Origin: Sulfuricella denitrificans | GTDB lineage: Bacteria; Pseudomonadota; Gammaproteobacteria; Burkholderiales; Sulfuricellaceae | Length of the DNA stretch: 64,000 bases | Reading direction: 5' to 3' | NCBI GenBank assembly: GCA_002632355.1 | Contig: NSJJ01000009.1 | Coordinates: 1 to 64,000, forward strand | Part shown: positions 32,144-40,927 of the stretch, piece by piece | Layout: the number at the start of each line of letters is the position of its first letter | How positions within the stretch are numbered: position 1 is the first letter of the stretch | Notes under the pieces: model-generated | The model's database searches: none | What the model was told of the DNA's origin: nothing | Seen by the model: the letters and a program-made list of their open reading frames with translations, nothing else | Program-made: the position numbers and the translations under genes

Positions 32144-34543
32144 CTACAGACTTACGCGATTAAGCCTCAACGCATTGGACACCACCGACACCGAGCTGAA
32201 GCTCATGGCAGCGGCGGCGATCATGGGCGAGAGCAGGAGGCCGAAAAATGGATACAGCACTCCGGCCGCAACAGGCACACCCAATGCGTTGTAGATGAAA
32301 GCGAAGAACAGATTCTGGCGAATGTTGCTCATGGTGGCATGCGAAAGTTTTCTGGCACGGACGATACCGCGCAGGTCGCCCTTGACCAGCGTCACTCCGG
32401 CGCTTTCCATGGCCACATCGGTGCCGGTGCCCATGGCAATGCCAACCTGGGCCTGGGCCAGGGCCGGGGCATCGTTGATGCCATCACCAGCCATGGCGAC
32501 GATACGCCCTTCTGCCTGAAGTTGTTTGACTACCGCCGCCTTCTGGTCCGGCAGCACTTCTGCCTGAACCTGATCAATGTTCAGCTTTGCAGCGACCACC
32601 TCTGCTGTTTTTCGGCTGTCGCCAGTGAGCATGACGATACGGATACCTTCTTCATGCAGCAAACGGATCGCCTCCAGCGTGGTCGCTTTGATCGGGTCGG
32701 CCACTCCGATCAGTCCGGCAAGCTTGCCGTCCACGCCAAGGAACATCACCGTTTGTCCCTCGGCACGCAGCTTATCGGCCTGTTCCGGAAAATCGCCTGC
32801 ATTGATGCCGAGATCCTGCAGCAGTTTGAGCGTGCCCAGGGCAATATTGTGCCCGGAGACCATGCCCGTGACACCACTGCCGGTAACCGATTGAAAATCC
32901 TCTGCTGCAGCCAGTTCCACGCTTCGTGCCTCCGCGCCACGCACAATTGCGGCAGCCAAGGGATGCTCGCTGGCGCGCTCGACACTGGCTGAGAGGCGCA
33001 CAATTTCAGCCTCATCGAAACCTGATGCCGGGGTAACGCTCACCAGTTCGGGATGGCCTTCGGTAAGGGTGCCGGTCTTGTCCACTACCAGGGTATCTAC
33101 CTTGCGCATCACCTCAAGCGCCTCGGCATTCTTGAACAGCACCCCCATCATGGCGCCCCGTCCCGTTCCCACCATGATGGAGACCGGTGTGGCGAGACCC
33201 AGTGCGCAGGGGCAGGCAATGATCAGCACCGCGACTGCGTTGATCACTCCATGGGCCAGCCGAGGTTCCGGCCCAAAGGCCCACCAGACTGCAAACGTAA
33301 TCACAGCGACAATCACCACCACCGGGACAAAATAACCGGAGACCACATCCGCCAGCTTCTGGATCGGAGCGCGGGAACGCTGCGCCTCCGCCACCATGTG
33401 GACAATCTGCGCCAGCAAAGTTTCGCTGCCGACCTTCTCCGCTACCATCAGGAGACTGCCGGTGCCGTTGACTGTGGCGCCGATGACCTTGGCGCCCGCG
33501 CTCTTTTCCACCGGCACCGGTTCGCCGGTGACCATGGATTCATCCACGTGACTGGCGCCGTCAGCCACCGTGCCGTCTACCGGCACTTTTTCGCCGGGGC
33601 GGATGCGCAGGCGATCCCCCGGCTGGACATGCTCCAGTGGAATATCCTCTTCACGGCCATCGTCACGAACGATACGCGCTGTCTTGGGCGCCAGCCCCAG
33701 GAGCAACTTGATAGCGGCATTAGTCTGGCTGCGGGCGCGCAACTCCAGAACCTGTCCGAGGAGCACCAGGGCGGTGATCACCGCTGCGGCCTCGAAATAG
33801 ACCGGCACCACGCCCATCTCATTGAACACCGAGCGCGGAAATATACCCGGCACCAGCGCCGCCACCATACTGTAGCCCCAGGCCACCGCTACGCCGAGGC
33901 CAATCAGGGTGAACATGTTGAGATTGCGCGTCACCAGCGAGCGCCAGCCACGCACGAAGAAGGGCCAGCCACCCCATAGAACCACCGGTGTGGCCAGCAG
34001 CAATTCCAGCCACTGGCGGGTGCTCGGCCGGACGATTTCCGCAAAGAGATCAGGCCAGAACTCCGCGCCCATGGCGCTGAACAGAACGGGAATAGCCAGC
34101 ACGGTGCTGACCCGGAAACGCCGGGTCATGTCGTGCAACTCTGCGTCTTCACCCTCATCTGCCGCTACGTTGCGCGGCTCCAGAGCCATGCCGCACTTGG
34201 GACAGCTCCCCGGATGGTCCTGAACCACCTCCGGATGCATGGGGCAGGTGTATTCGGTTTTCGCGGCCGGCGCGGGCACCCCCATCCGATCCAGAGCCAT
34301 GCCACACTTGGGGCAAGCGCCAGGCCCCTGCTGTTGCACTTCGGGGTGCATGGGACAGGTGTAGATGTCCGCAGCAGTGGTTGCGGCTATCGGTGCCGTA
34401 TCCTGTTTCAGGTACTGGGCGGGATGATCGTGGAACTTGCTCTCACAGTGTTCACTGCAGAACAGATAGGTCTTGCCTTGATGGACGTGGCGGTAACTGG
34501 TGTCTTCAGAGACTTTCATTCCGCAAACCGGATCGGTGGCCAT
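32144..34543 (-). CDS. copA: Copper-exporting P1B-type ATPase with YHS and two CPMHPE domains
   Basis: 799 residues. N-terminus: YHS domain (1-45, [20 protein letters not shown]) then two heavy-metal-binding segments ([10 protein letters not shown] at about 61-82 and [10 protein letters not shown] at about 98-119, each closed by [10 protein letters not shown]). The transport core has the [13 protein letters not shown] metal site that marks Cu+ transporters, phosphorylation motif [17 protein letters not shown] region (CopA-type HP), and [10 protein letters not shown]. Eight membrane segments are expected. It pumps Cu+ (or Ag+) to the periplasm, where the CusF-like, DUF411 and multicopper oxidase proteins of this island could handle it. 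Placed after HD-GYP in the same direction, 33 bases apart. Confidence 0.93.
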   Translation of the reverse strand: MATDPVCGMKVSEDTSYRHVHQGKTYLFCSEHCESKFHDHPAQYLKQDTAPIAATTAADIYTCPMHPEVQQQGPGACPKCGMALDRMGVPAPAAKTEYTCPMHPEVVQDHPGSCPKCGMALEPRNVAADEGEDAELHDMTRRFRVSTVLAIPVLFSAMGAEFWPDLFAEIVRPSTRQWLELLLATPVVLWGGWPFFVRGWRSLVTRNLNMFTLIGLGVAVAWGYSMVAALVPGIFPRSVFNEMGVVPVYFEAAAVITALVLLGQVLELRARSQTNAAIKLLLGLAPKTARIVRDDGREEDIPLEHVQPGDRLRIRPGEKVPVDGTVADGASHVDESMVTGEPVPVEKSAGAKVIGATVNGTGSLLMVAEKVGSETLLAQIVHMVAEAQRSRAPIQKLADVVSGYFVPVVVIVAVITFAVWWAFGPEPRLAHGVINAVAVLIIACPCALGLATPVSIMVGTGRGAMMGVLFKNAEALEVMRKVDTLVVDKTGTLTEGHPELVSVTPASGFDEAEIVRLSASVERASEHPLAAAIVRGAEARSVELAAAEDFQSVTGSGVTGMVSGHNIALGTLKLLQDLGINAGDFPEQADKLRAEGQTVMFLGVDGKLAGLIGVADPIKATTLEAIRLLHEEGIRIVMLTGDSRKTAEVVAAKLNIDQVQAEVLPDQKAAVVKQLQAEGRIVAMAGDGINDAPALAQAQVGIAMGTGTDVAMESAGVTLVKGDLRGIVRARKLSHATMSNIRQNLFFAFIYNALGVPVAAGVLYPFFGLLLSPMIAAAAMSFSSVSVVSNALRLNRVSL

Positions 34544-34576
34544 GCTGGTTCTCCCTCATCCTGGTAAAAATATCGC

Positions 34577-35356
34577 TTACATTTTTTCTGAAGGTAAAAT
34601 TTCGGGCTGTGACGGCACGCTGGTGCATTTGAGTTCCACCATCTTGCGCAGTGTCGGCTCTTCCCCCAGGAATGCCTCGACCGCGACCGGATCGAACTGG
34701 GTGCCGGACATGCGCCGGATTTCAATTTTGGCATTTTCGAAGGACCGCCCCTTGCGATAAGACCGATCGGAAGTCATCGCATCCAGCGTGTCGATGATCG
34801 CAAACAGCCTGGCCCATAGCGGAATAGCCTCTCCTGCGAGCCCCTGCGGATAACCGGACCCGTCGAAGCGCTCTTCATGGCTCAGCACAATCTCCGCCGC
34901 CTGAGCAAGGTGCGGCACACCCGACAGTATTTGCTTGCCGATTTCAGGATGCTGCTGCATGATTTTCCATTCCTCCGGCGTTAACGGCCCCTCTTTGAGC
35001 AGGATGGCATCCGGGATGCCGATCTTGCCAATATCATGCAGGAGCGCGCCCCAGTAAACCTGGCGCAGCGTTTTTGCATCATCGCTAAATCGTTTGGCCA
35101 GCACCATGGTATGACAGGCGACACGTTTTGAATGCAGGCCGGTCTCATGTTCGCGCGCATCCAGTGCGGCCGCCAGTGCTTCGGCCAATGACACATAAGG
35201 CATTTCGTCCGCCACCCATGCCGGGGCATGCCGAGCCTGATCGAGAAAGCAGTTCTCGCACAGTGTGTCCTCTTCGTCCTGCAGATGCAGACCTGCGGCA
35301 ATATCCGTACCGCAGCTTCTGCAGGTGCATGCATGAGCAGTAGCGGGTTCAGTCAT
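34577..35356 (-). CDS. HD-GYP domain protein with N-terminal zinc-ribbon-like motif
   Basis: 259 residues from the ATG at 35354-35356, which overlaps the end of the upstream gene; longer frames would run deep into that gene. Residues 8-40 have CTCRSCGTD and LCENCFLDQ, two CxxC pairs like a zinc ribbon. Residues about 55-235 are an HD-GYP phosphodiesterase: ALLHDIGKIGIPD (HD), HEERFDGSGYPQGL (the GYP), IIDTLDAMTSDRSYR. The enzyme class breaks down cyclic-di-GMP. Finding it between an HMA-like protein and a copper ATPase suggests metal-dependent c-di-GMP control; inferred. Confidence 0.88.
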   Translation of the reverse strand: MTEPATAHACTCRSCGTDIAAGLHLQDEEDTLCENCFLDQARHAPAWVADEMPYVSLAEALAAALDAREHETGLHSKRVACHTMVLAKRFSDDAKTLRQVYWGALLHDIGKIGIPDAILLKEGPLTPEEWKIMQQHPEIGKQILSGVPHLAQAAEIVLSHEERFDGSGYPQGLAGEAIPLWARLFAIIDTLDAMTSDRSYRKGRSFENAKIEIRRMSGTQFDPVAVEAFLGEEPTLRKMVELKCTSVPSQPEILPSEKM

Positions 35357-35744
35357 GATGTTGCCCGGAGCGAATTTTTCCCGCAGCACTGCTTCCACTA
35401 TATTCTGAAGGCGGGCGGTTACAGCACGCACCGCCCACTGAACGTGCATTGGATTTGGCGTTTTCGTCCACAAAGCGATACCACGCCAACTTAAGCTTCC
35501 ACCAGAAACTTTCCGCTCGCACGATACCTGACTTGTCGAGGATGGCCTCAATATCGCGCATGCCAACGCTTGAGGCATCGTACGAGATATGGAGCTGCCC
35601 GCGCCGGTTTATCTGCGCATCAATGACGGGCTCGATGGCACGAAGCTGGCGCGCCGCTTCCTGCAATCGCTCTGTAGCAACCGGGGCCAGGGCAATTTTC
35701 CGGTTTACATCGAATGCCCCACGAGTTTGCCTCTTGTCAGTCAT
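35349..35744 (-). CDS. Small HMA-fold-like protein next to the copper ATPase
   Basis: 131 residues. Residues about 20-80 have the alternating beta-alpha-beta pattern of metal-associated domains (RLQEAARQLRAIEPVIDAQINRRGQLHISYDASSVGMRDIEAIL) but the CxxC metal site is missing. The end contains GGACCNRPPS and charged residues. Co-transcribed with the HD-GYP gene (eight-base overlap). Function unknown; could be a degenerate chaperone or adaptor for the HD-GYP protein. Confidence 0.65.
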   Translation of the reverse strand: MTDKRQTRGAFDVNRKIALAPVATERLQEAARQLRAIEPVIDAQINRRGQLHISYDASSVGMRDIEAILDKSGIVRAESFWWKLKLAWYRFVDENAKSNARSVGGACCNRPPSEYSGSSAAGKIRSGQHHD

Positions 35745-35795
35745 GTCATTGCGCTCCCATCCAAAGCCAGGCAGGCATACGGGATGCCTGCCTGG

Positions 35796-36038
35796 CTACT
35801 GTTTCAGACCGCCCTTTCTCTTCTGAAACGCCTGCTCATCGATCTCTCCCCGCGCATAGCGTTCCTTGAGAATATCCAGCGCCTTGCTGTCACCGCTACT
35901 CCGGCCGCTCGTAGCGGCGGAGGAAGAGATCAGCCATTTCACCAGCGCGACAATTCCGACGATGACGAGCGCCCACCAGAGAATCATGATTATCCCGCCA
36001 AAACCGGAACCGCTGCTCATGCCATAATCACCCATCAT
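35796..36038 (-). CDS. SHOCT-domain mini membrane protein B
   Basis: 80 residues from the second ATG pair (CAGGAGAACACC lies before it; an earlier ATG at 36056 would put that site inside the gene). One membrane helix (about 16-38, IIMILWWALVIVGIVALVKWL) and the SHOCT motif KALDILKERYARGEIDEQAF. Closely related to protein A at 31854-32096, including at the DNA level over the SHOCT part. Function unknown. Confidence 0.8.
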   Translation of the reverse strand: MMGDYGMSSGSGFGGIIMILWWALVIVGIVALVKWLISSSAATSGRSSGDSKALDILKERYARGEIDEQAFQKRKGGLKQ

Positions 36039-36119
36039 GGTGTTCTCCTGATCCATTCAATTCGTCAGAGGACTGACCGGCTTCAAAATTGCAGGCCAGC
36101 CCCGGATATCATGACGTGT

Positions 36120-36770
36120 TCAGTTACCCATCATGCCCCTGCCAAAGCCGCGGCGCAATTGAGTTTTCTGCTCCTTGGTCAACACGGCTGCCACCTTGTT
36201 TTCCGCATCGATGCGCGCCTCCAGCGCCTGCCGCTGCAGGTCAGAAAGCTTGCTGTAGGCTTTGCCGATTGCTGCCGGATCGCGTTTCTCCGCGTCATAC
36301 AAGTCACTCATCTTTTCCTGCTCGTCCCACATCTGACGCATGAACTTGCGCTGTTTCTTCATTGCCTCGGTTTGAATCTTCTCCAGTTGCTCGCTCTGCG
36401 CATCGCTCAGGTCAAGCATGGACATCATCCCCATGCCGCCCATCATCCCCATGCCGCCCATCATGCCGGGGCCGCCCATCATGCCGGGGCCGCCCATACT
36501 GCCGGGGCCGCCCATACTGCCCATACTGCCCATGCCACCCATCATGCCCGGCCCCATGCCGTATCCTTGTCCCATACCTCCATCCATCATGCCTCTGCCT
36601 GGCCCGTAACAAGGTTTACTGGCAGGCATGCTGCCCCCCTTGGCCTGGCCTTTCATCATCATTTGCTGGTCAGGCATCATGGTTTCCTCTGCCGAGGCAG
36701 GTGCGACTGCTCCGGCCAATGCGAGGGCAACGATAGAAGATGCGAATAATGTTTTTACGGGCTTGTTCAT
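36120..36770 (-). CDS. Spy/CpxP-like periplasmic protein with Met/Gly-rich repeat
   Basis: 216 residues. Signal peptide ends near ASAEE (residue 27-28). Residues about 30-115 are unusually rich in Met and Gly (repeats of GGPGMM, GGMGMM, GSMGG), a likely Cu(I)-binding region. Residues about 118-205 are helical with the LTxxQ-type pattern of Spy/CpxP chaperones (LDLSDAQSEQLEKIQTE, LSDLQRQALEARIDAE, LTKEQKTQLRRG). Probably a periplasmic copper-stress chaperone. Strong ribosome binding site (AAAGGAGTTCCAA) and a palindrome upstream at 36797-36823. Confidence 0.82.
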   Translation of the reverse strand: MNKPVKTLFASSIVALALAGAVAPASAEETMMPDQQMMMKGQAKGGSMPASKPCYGPGRGMMDGGMGQGYGMGPGMMGGMGSMGSMGGPGSMGGPGMMGGPGMMGGMGMMGGMGMMSMLDLSDAQSEQLEKIQTEAMKKQRKFMRQMWDEQEKMSDLYDAEKRDPAAIGKAYSKLSDLQRQALEARIDAENKVAAVLTKEQKTQLRRGFGRGMMGN

Positions 36771-36796
36771 TTGGAACTCCTTTCTTCCTGCGGTTA

Positions 36797-36823
36797 AACC
36801 CGTTTAATTGAATTATCCGGGTT
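36797..36823 (-). promoter_or_regulatory. Imperfect palindrome upstream of the Spy-like gene
   Basis: AACCCG (36797-36802) and CGGGTT (36818-36823) enclose TAATT-G-AATTA, giving a 27-base near-palindrome 27 bases before the start codon. It overlaps a GATAAT-like -10 on the minus strand, so a repressor or activator site is plausible. Confidence 0.45.
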
Positions 36824-36890
36824 GAAAAAACAGCTGAAAATTCATAAACGTCATCGAAAATGGCAGTGCCATAGGCTTTGACGCCGGTTT

Positions 36891-37871
36891 TTACCTGATT
36901 ACCGCAATCTGGTGCCCTTCACCTGCAGGCAGCTGGATCGTTCCGGTAACGCTGAACGTCTTCTGATCCACTACCCAGATTTTTGGTGCATTGCTGCTGG
37001 AGACATACACTTTTCCGGTTCCCGGTATCCTGTCAAGGTGGTAAGGTGCTGGCGAAAGGGTGAGAAAACGCTGTTCGCCGGTAATGGTATCCAGCGCAAC
37101 CAGCTTGTCATCCGCGCGACTGCTAACAAACAGGGTTTTGCCGTCATCTCCGATATCCAGGCCATGCATACGCTTTCCGATCTTGTAGCTACGCTCGACC
37201 TTGCCGCTTTGAACTGAAACTACGGAGACGCTCCCGGCTCGATCATTCGCCACGTATAGTGTTTTTTCGTCAGGTGAAAAAACCAGATGTTCCGGCGAAG
37301 GGCCAGCTTCCAGCGAACGAATCACTTCCCATCGGACAAGATCAATTTCGCTAATGGTCCCATTGCCACTGTTGCTCACATAGGCGCGCTTTCCGTCTTT
37401 CGTGACTAGTGTGTAATTCGGAGCGGGGCCGGTTTTGATTGTCCTGAATATCTTTCTGTTAATCAGGTCGACAACGCTGATCCCGCCCCGTGTCGGATGC
37501 GTGGAAATGACAAAATTTCCATCCGGTGTAATTGCTTCGTGATGAGTCCAGCCGGATACCGGAATTTCCGCCATGATATGGCCGTGCTCGGGATGGATCA
37601 CATAAAGCTTGCTGTTTGGTGTATCCGCTGGCGCGCCGGCAGGGACTGCGGTTTCCTTCAGGCTACCGGCAACCAGGTATTCCCCATCCGGCGATGCCAC
37701 CAGTCCGTGGGGGTTTTCCACGCCGGGATAACGCCGGAGTATCTTGTTATTTGCTCCATCGATGGCGATCACTTCATTGCCCGATCCTGTCGGGATGAAT
37801 ACAGTCGGCGCGGCGAATGCGCCATTGCTCAGAAATAAAACCCCCAGGAGCCACTGACTTGGATGATTCAT
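36891..37871 (-). CDS. Periplasmic YVTN beta-propeller protein, cytochrome d1-like fold
   Basis: 326 residues with signal peptide (cleavage near NGAFAAP, residue 20). Repeats of the YVTN type run through the rest: NKILRRYPGVENPHGLVASPDG, GKRAYVSNSGNGTISEIDL, EKTLYVANDRAGSVSVVSVQSG, GKTLFVSSRADDKLVALDTITG, GKVYVSSSNAPKIWVVD. This makes a seven-bladed propeller as in the d1-haem domain of nitrite reductase or in surface proteins. No haem-binding motif is visible. Last gene of the porin-cytochrome operon, with GGAG ribosome binding site. Function unknown; electron-transfer or metal-binding partner of the cytochromes is possible. Confidence 0.82.
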   Translation of the reverse strand: MNHPSQWLLGVLFLSNGAFAAPTVFIPTGSGNEVIAIDGANNKILRRYPGVENPHGLVASPDGEYLVAGSLKETAVPAGAPADTPNSKLYVIHPEHGHIMAEIPVSGWTHHEAITPDGNFVISTHPTRGGISVVDLINRKIFRTIKTGPAPNYTLVTKDGKRAYVSNSGNGTISEIDLVRWEVIRSLEAGPSPEHLVFSPDEKTLYVANDRAGSVSVVSVQSGKVERSYKIGKRMHGLDIGDDGKTLFVSSRADDKLVALDTITGEQRFLTLSPAPYHLDRIPGTGKVYVSSSNAPKIWVVDQKTFSVTGTIQLPAGEGHQIAVIR

Positions 37872-37891
37872 TTGCTTATTCTCCTTTTTGT

Positions 37892-38239
37892 TTATCTGGT
37901 TTGCTGAAATTCCCTGCGCATATACTTCAGCACAGCTTTCAGGTCTGCATCAGTCAATGCCGGATCGCCTCCACGGGGCGGCATTTCCAGGGGTGAGCCG
38001 GCCGACCGGAAACCCTCCACCATGCGCCTGAGCAATATGGCATCATCCTGCGACAGCAACTCAGCCTTTTCGGTAAGGTCAGGGACGCCAGGCAGGCTTC
38101 CGGCGCCATCCCCACCATGACAGGCGATGCAAGTTCCCTTGTAGACCGCTTCACCGCGGCCAGGATCATCGGCGGCAACCGAAAGACTGACGAATGCCAG
38201 ACCACTGGTTGCCAAAATGATCAGGCGTGCACCGGGCAT
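37892..38239 (-). CDS. Periplasmic class I c-type cytochrome
   Basis: 115 residues with signal peptide (cleaved near SVAADD, residue 22-24). Haem-binding CIACHG at about residues 37-41 and a likely Met ligand in LEMPPRGGD. Size and motif fit a monohaem class I cytochrome, acting as electron carrier in the periplasm. The start codon is one base after the stop of the neighbouring cytochrome; its ribosome binding site AGGAGAAC lies in that gene, so the pair is translationally coupled. Confidence 0.92.
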   Translation of the reverse strand: MPGARLIILATSGLAFVSLSVAADDPGRGEAVYKGTCIACHGGDGAGSLPGVPDLTEKAELLSQDDAILLRRMVEGFRSAGSPLEMPPRGGDPALTDADLKAVLKYMRREFQQTR

Positions 38240-38240
38240 C

Positions 38241-38537
38241 TCAGTTGTTCTCCTGCAGGAACTTGAGAATGTCGCGCGCTTCCTGCCCGGTCAGATCCGC
38301 CCGCACCCGCATGTGAGAAACAACCACGCGCCATTGGTCATCGCGAAGCTCTTTTGCAGGCCGCAAGTTGTGGCAGCTTGCACAGTTGTTCGCCCATGCC
38401 TTGACGCCGCGAGCAGATTGGCCGGAATCACCCTGGAGCGCATCCGTAGTTTCGGCATGCGCGGCGCTAGCAAGGACAATTGTCAGGACAAGGGTTGAAC
38501 CCGCTACACGGACAAACTGGAAGGATTTATTCAGCAT
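38241..38537 (-). CDS. Periplasmic cytochrome c family protein
   Basis: 98 residues from the ATG at 38535-38537 (GGGAG six bases upstream; an ATG six bases earlier overlaps that site). Signal peptide cleaved near AHAETT. One haem motif CASCHNLRP around residue 52, followed by SHMRVRADLTGQEARDILKFL. The Met in SHMRVRA may be the axial ligand; this form (CxxCHNLRxAxELRDDQWRxVVxHM) recurs in small cytochromes of chemolithotrophs. Likely passes electrons between porin-side partner and the second cytochrome; inferred. Confidence 0.9.
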   Translation of the reverse strand: MLNKSFQFVRVAGSTLVLTIVLASAAHAETTDALQGDSGQSARGVKAWANNCASCHNLRPAKELRDDQWRVVVSHMRVRADLTGQEARDILKFLQENN

Positions 38538-38549
38538 GCTCATCTCCCA

Positions 38550-39767
38550 TCAAAAACCGTACGCGAGCTGCAACAACCAGCGGTTGGCATCGGCTTCCTG
38601 ACCAGCGAGGCCCCGGTTGAACTCATAACCGAGTTTAGCCATGACGCTGGGCCCCCACAGGTAGTTCACGCCAACCGCCCACTGCTTCTGCCGCTGGCTA
38701 TCGCGAGGCGATTCGTACTTGCCATAGCGCAACACACCTTCCCATTTCGACGGCAGAAACCTGTACGCTGCCTGGCCATACCAGGCCTTCCAGGTGCCGC
38801 CCAGTGGTGCGGCACTTGCTTCCTGATCGCCTACCTTTTGGCTTATATATTCTGCGCGCAGATCGAGATTCTTCCACTGGTATCCAATATCCGTCCCGAT
38901 GGCGCGATAACTACGATCAGGTTCGTTGGCCAGACCCACACCCCCGCTGGCTCCAGACAGCCCGATCTCGAATTTGGGCAGGGGCACAAGGCTCACGCGA
39001 CCGCCCAACACCTTGCGCCGGTCCACATCGCGCGCAAAGCCGTCGCTCTTGATGCCGTGGATTTCGCCTGCATCCACTTCCAGTTCGGGACCATTTCCGG
39101 CATAAAGTGCATACTTCATCTTCATATCCTGTCCGAATGGATATCCGCCGCGCACCCCCAGACCGACTTCCGCGGCGGGTGCCGCCTGATCCTCGCCAAA
39201 ACCCGGCGGCAGTGAGGGAAACTTGTTGATCCATGCCGGATGCGCATTCTGCCGGAAATGGCCCAGCGGGCTTAGAAATTTCCCGGCAACGAGGGTGGCA
39301 TAGTCATTAAGGAAAATATCGATCGATCCATACTCGAGTTTGGTTTCGGTCGAGCCATCCGCCGCGGTGGCAACTTCCAGTTCAGCCTCCGCCAACACAA
39401 TATCCCGATAGAGAAAATTGAAGATCGGATTGAAGCTGGCCACGTTGAAGGCGCTGCCCCCGCTTTGTTTGCGGTCGGTATAGCCTGCGGCTGCGTATCC
39501 TGAAAGATGAAATGTGGAGTCGGCGTTTGTCCATTCGGACTGAGCATGCGATGTTGCCTTCACTTCATTTCTGAGGTTTTTAACCTCTTCTTGAGCAGAA
39601 CTTTGTTCCTTTATGAGGGCGCGCAACTCGGCCACCTCTTTCCTGAGCATCTGCACCTCACTTTGCAAACTCTGGGATTCGCTGTCAGCATAAGCACTGG
39701 AAGAGAGTGCAATAATCCCGGAAATGGCTGCCGCAAGAGGAAGAGTCTTGTTCGTAAGGTATTGCAT
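38550..39767 (-). CDS. Outer-membrane beta-barrel porin
   Basis: 405 residues. Signal peptide (ends near SSAYADSE), a coiled-coil N-terminal segment of the mature protein (SLQSEVQMLRKEVAELRALIKEQ, about 33-70) and then a barrel of alternating strands ending in the C-terminal LLQLAYGF (terminal Phe needed for BAM insertion). The coiled coil before the barrel resembles OprP/SLH-like trimeric porins. First gene of the porin, cytochrome, cytochrome, propeller operon. AAAAAGGAGATTAGGCG gives a strong ribosome binding site. Confidence 0.87.
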   Translation of the reverse strand: MQYLTNKTLPLAAAISGIIALSSSAYADSESQSLQSEVQMLRKEVAELRALIKEQSSAQEEVKNLRNEVKATSHAQSEWTNADSTFHLSGYAAAGYTDRKQSGGSAFNVASFNPIFNFLYRDIVLAEAELEVATAADGSTETKLEYGSIDIFLNDYATLVAGKFLSPLGHFRQNAHPAWINKFPSLPPGFGEDQAAPAAEVGLGVRGGYPFGQDMKMKYALYAGNGPELEVDAGEIHGIKSDGFARDVDRRKVLGGRVSLVPLPKFEIGLSGASGGVGLANEPDRSYRAIGTDIGYQWKNLDLRAEYISQKVGDQEASAAPLGGTWKAWYGQAAYRFLPSKWEGVLRYGKYESPRDSQRQKQWAVGVNYLWGPSVMAKLGYEFNRGLAGQEADANRWLLQLAYGF

Positions 39768-39833
39768 CGCCTAATCTCCTTTTTGACAACCCGCCAGTTT
39801 TTTTAGAACTGGAGACTCATGATCCCGCCTCAT

Positions 39834-39859
39834 CTTGTTCCTGAACAAGCTCGTTGTTC
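39834..39859 (-). promoter_or_regulatory. Cluster of three TTGTTC half-sites upstream of the porin operon
   Basis: CTTGTTC (39834-39840), GAACAAG (39843-39849) and TTGTTC (39854-39859) form two overlapping palindromes, 67 bases before the porin start. Likely binding site for a dimeric regulator. The other bases of 39768-39979 show no gene. Confidence 0.45.
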
Positions 39860-39979
39860 AATAAGGCAAAGACTGTAAGCAAGGCCGGAATAGATGCGTA
39901 ACATGTCTTTCAGATTTGCATTCAACCCATCCCTTGCCACGAGGCAGACTGTCCTTGGCGCCTGTCAATTCAGCCTTGC

Positions 39980-40429
39980 TCATTTGCCCTTGATGATGCC
40001 CTCACCGTGAGCCTTGCGCTGCACCTGTAGCGCAGTGATGCCATCGTGCCGGCCTTGCTCGTTGTACAGCACGTCAATGACCAATCCTTTGTCGTCAAAA
40101 ACAAGGGTAAATGTGCGCACGCCATTTCCTGGACCGGTTTCGTACACTGTTTGCTTTTCCCCCGCGGGTTTCACGTAGGTTCTGGCTTGCTTAACCCCCA
40201 CCTCGTATACCCACCCTTCCTTTCCATTGGGCAGGATCAATGTACGCACCGCTTTTCCATGATGGCTGAAGGCGGCCTGTTTGGTGATGGTGCCGAGAGG
40301 GTATGCGGCCAGCACCGTCTCGGGCCCCGCTTCCGGGGTGAAACCCGGGGGCATGGATAGCTGCCCGGCCAGGGTTGCCGTCGCCACGGCCGAGATCAGA
40401 ATCAGCAATATGTTCAGGGTGGCTTTCAT
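39980..40429 (-). CDS. Periplasmic protein with BamE/SmpA-like C-terminal pattern
   Basis: 149 residues from the ATG six bases after AGGAGG (an ATG six bases earlier overlaps that site). Signal peptide ends near TATLAGQ. The mature protein has two strand blocks (GKAVRTLILPNGKEGWVYEVG and NGVRTFTLVFDDKGLVIDVLYNEQG) reminiscent of the small outer-membrane lipoprotein BamE fold, but no lipobox. Ends with charged HGEGIIKGK. Unknown function; located near copper genes. Confidence 0.65.
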   Translation of the reverse strand: MKATLNILLILISAVATATLAGQLSMPPGFTPEAGPETVLAAYPLGTITKQAAFSHHGKAVRTLILPNGKEGWVYEVGVKQARTYVKPAGEKQTVYETGPGNGVRTFTLVFDDKGLVIDVLYNEQGRHDGITALQVQRKAHGEGIIKGK

Positions 40430-40532
40430 CTTCATCCTCCTGATACGCTCTGCGCATTAACCGTCAGGCATGCTCTCAGGTTGAATTTCATTGGTGGAGC
40501 CGATTGCTTGAACGTGGTTAATTCCGGCCAAT

Positions 40533-40910
40533 CTATTTTTCCGGTTCCAGTGTGGTTACCGTAAGAGTGCCGTTGACCCGTTCGGCAACAAATTTGACTC
40601 TGTCACCGGTTTTGACCTGCTTGAGCCACTCCGGGTCCTTGACGCGAAATACCATGGTCATGCCTGGCATTCCCAGATTTTCGAGTGGGCCATGCCTGAT
40701 CGTGAGCTTGCCGGCGGCTGGATCAACCTTGCGGATTTCTCCTTCGCTTCGTCCAGCCATGGCAGGACGCGCGTTCATGGGCTGAGCCCCTTGAACCTCA
40801 TTCATCATGGGCATGCCTTGATTGCCATTCATCATGTGTCCGCTGTCAGCTTGTGCTGCAAGCGGAGCGATCAGGGCCAGCAGCAGTGCCGGGATAGTGA
40901 ATCGTTTCAT
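40533..40910 (-). CDS. CusF-like periplasmic copper-binding protein
   Basis: 125 residues with a signal peptide (ends near AAQADSG) and a Met/Asn/Pro-rich linker (MMNGNQGMPMMNE). The C-terminal 70 residues form a CusF-type beta-barrel: GEIRKVDPAAGKLTIRHGP, ENLGMPGMTMVFRV and PEWLKQVKTGDRV carry the His and two Met of the Cu(I)/Ag(I) site. CusF hands metal to the CusCBA pump, but no CusA/CusB gene is in this window. Strong ribosome binding site GGAGGATAAACC. Confidence 0.88.
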   Translation of the reverse strand: MKRFTIPALLLALIAPLAAQADSGHMMNGNQGMPMMNEVQGAQPMNARPAMAGRSEGEIRKVDPAAGKLTIRHGPLENLGMPGMTMVFRVKDPEWLKQVKTGDRVKFVAERVNGTLTVTTLEPEK

Positions 40911-40927
40911 GGTTTATCCTCCAGAAA

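Noticed and set aside
35589-36749. Long + frame with His/Ala repeats opposite the Spy-like gene
   Set aside because: Antisense shadow of the Met/Gly-rich repeat and neighbouring minus-strand genes; no ribosome binding site and implausible composition.
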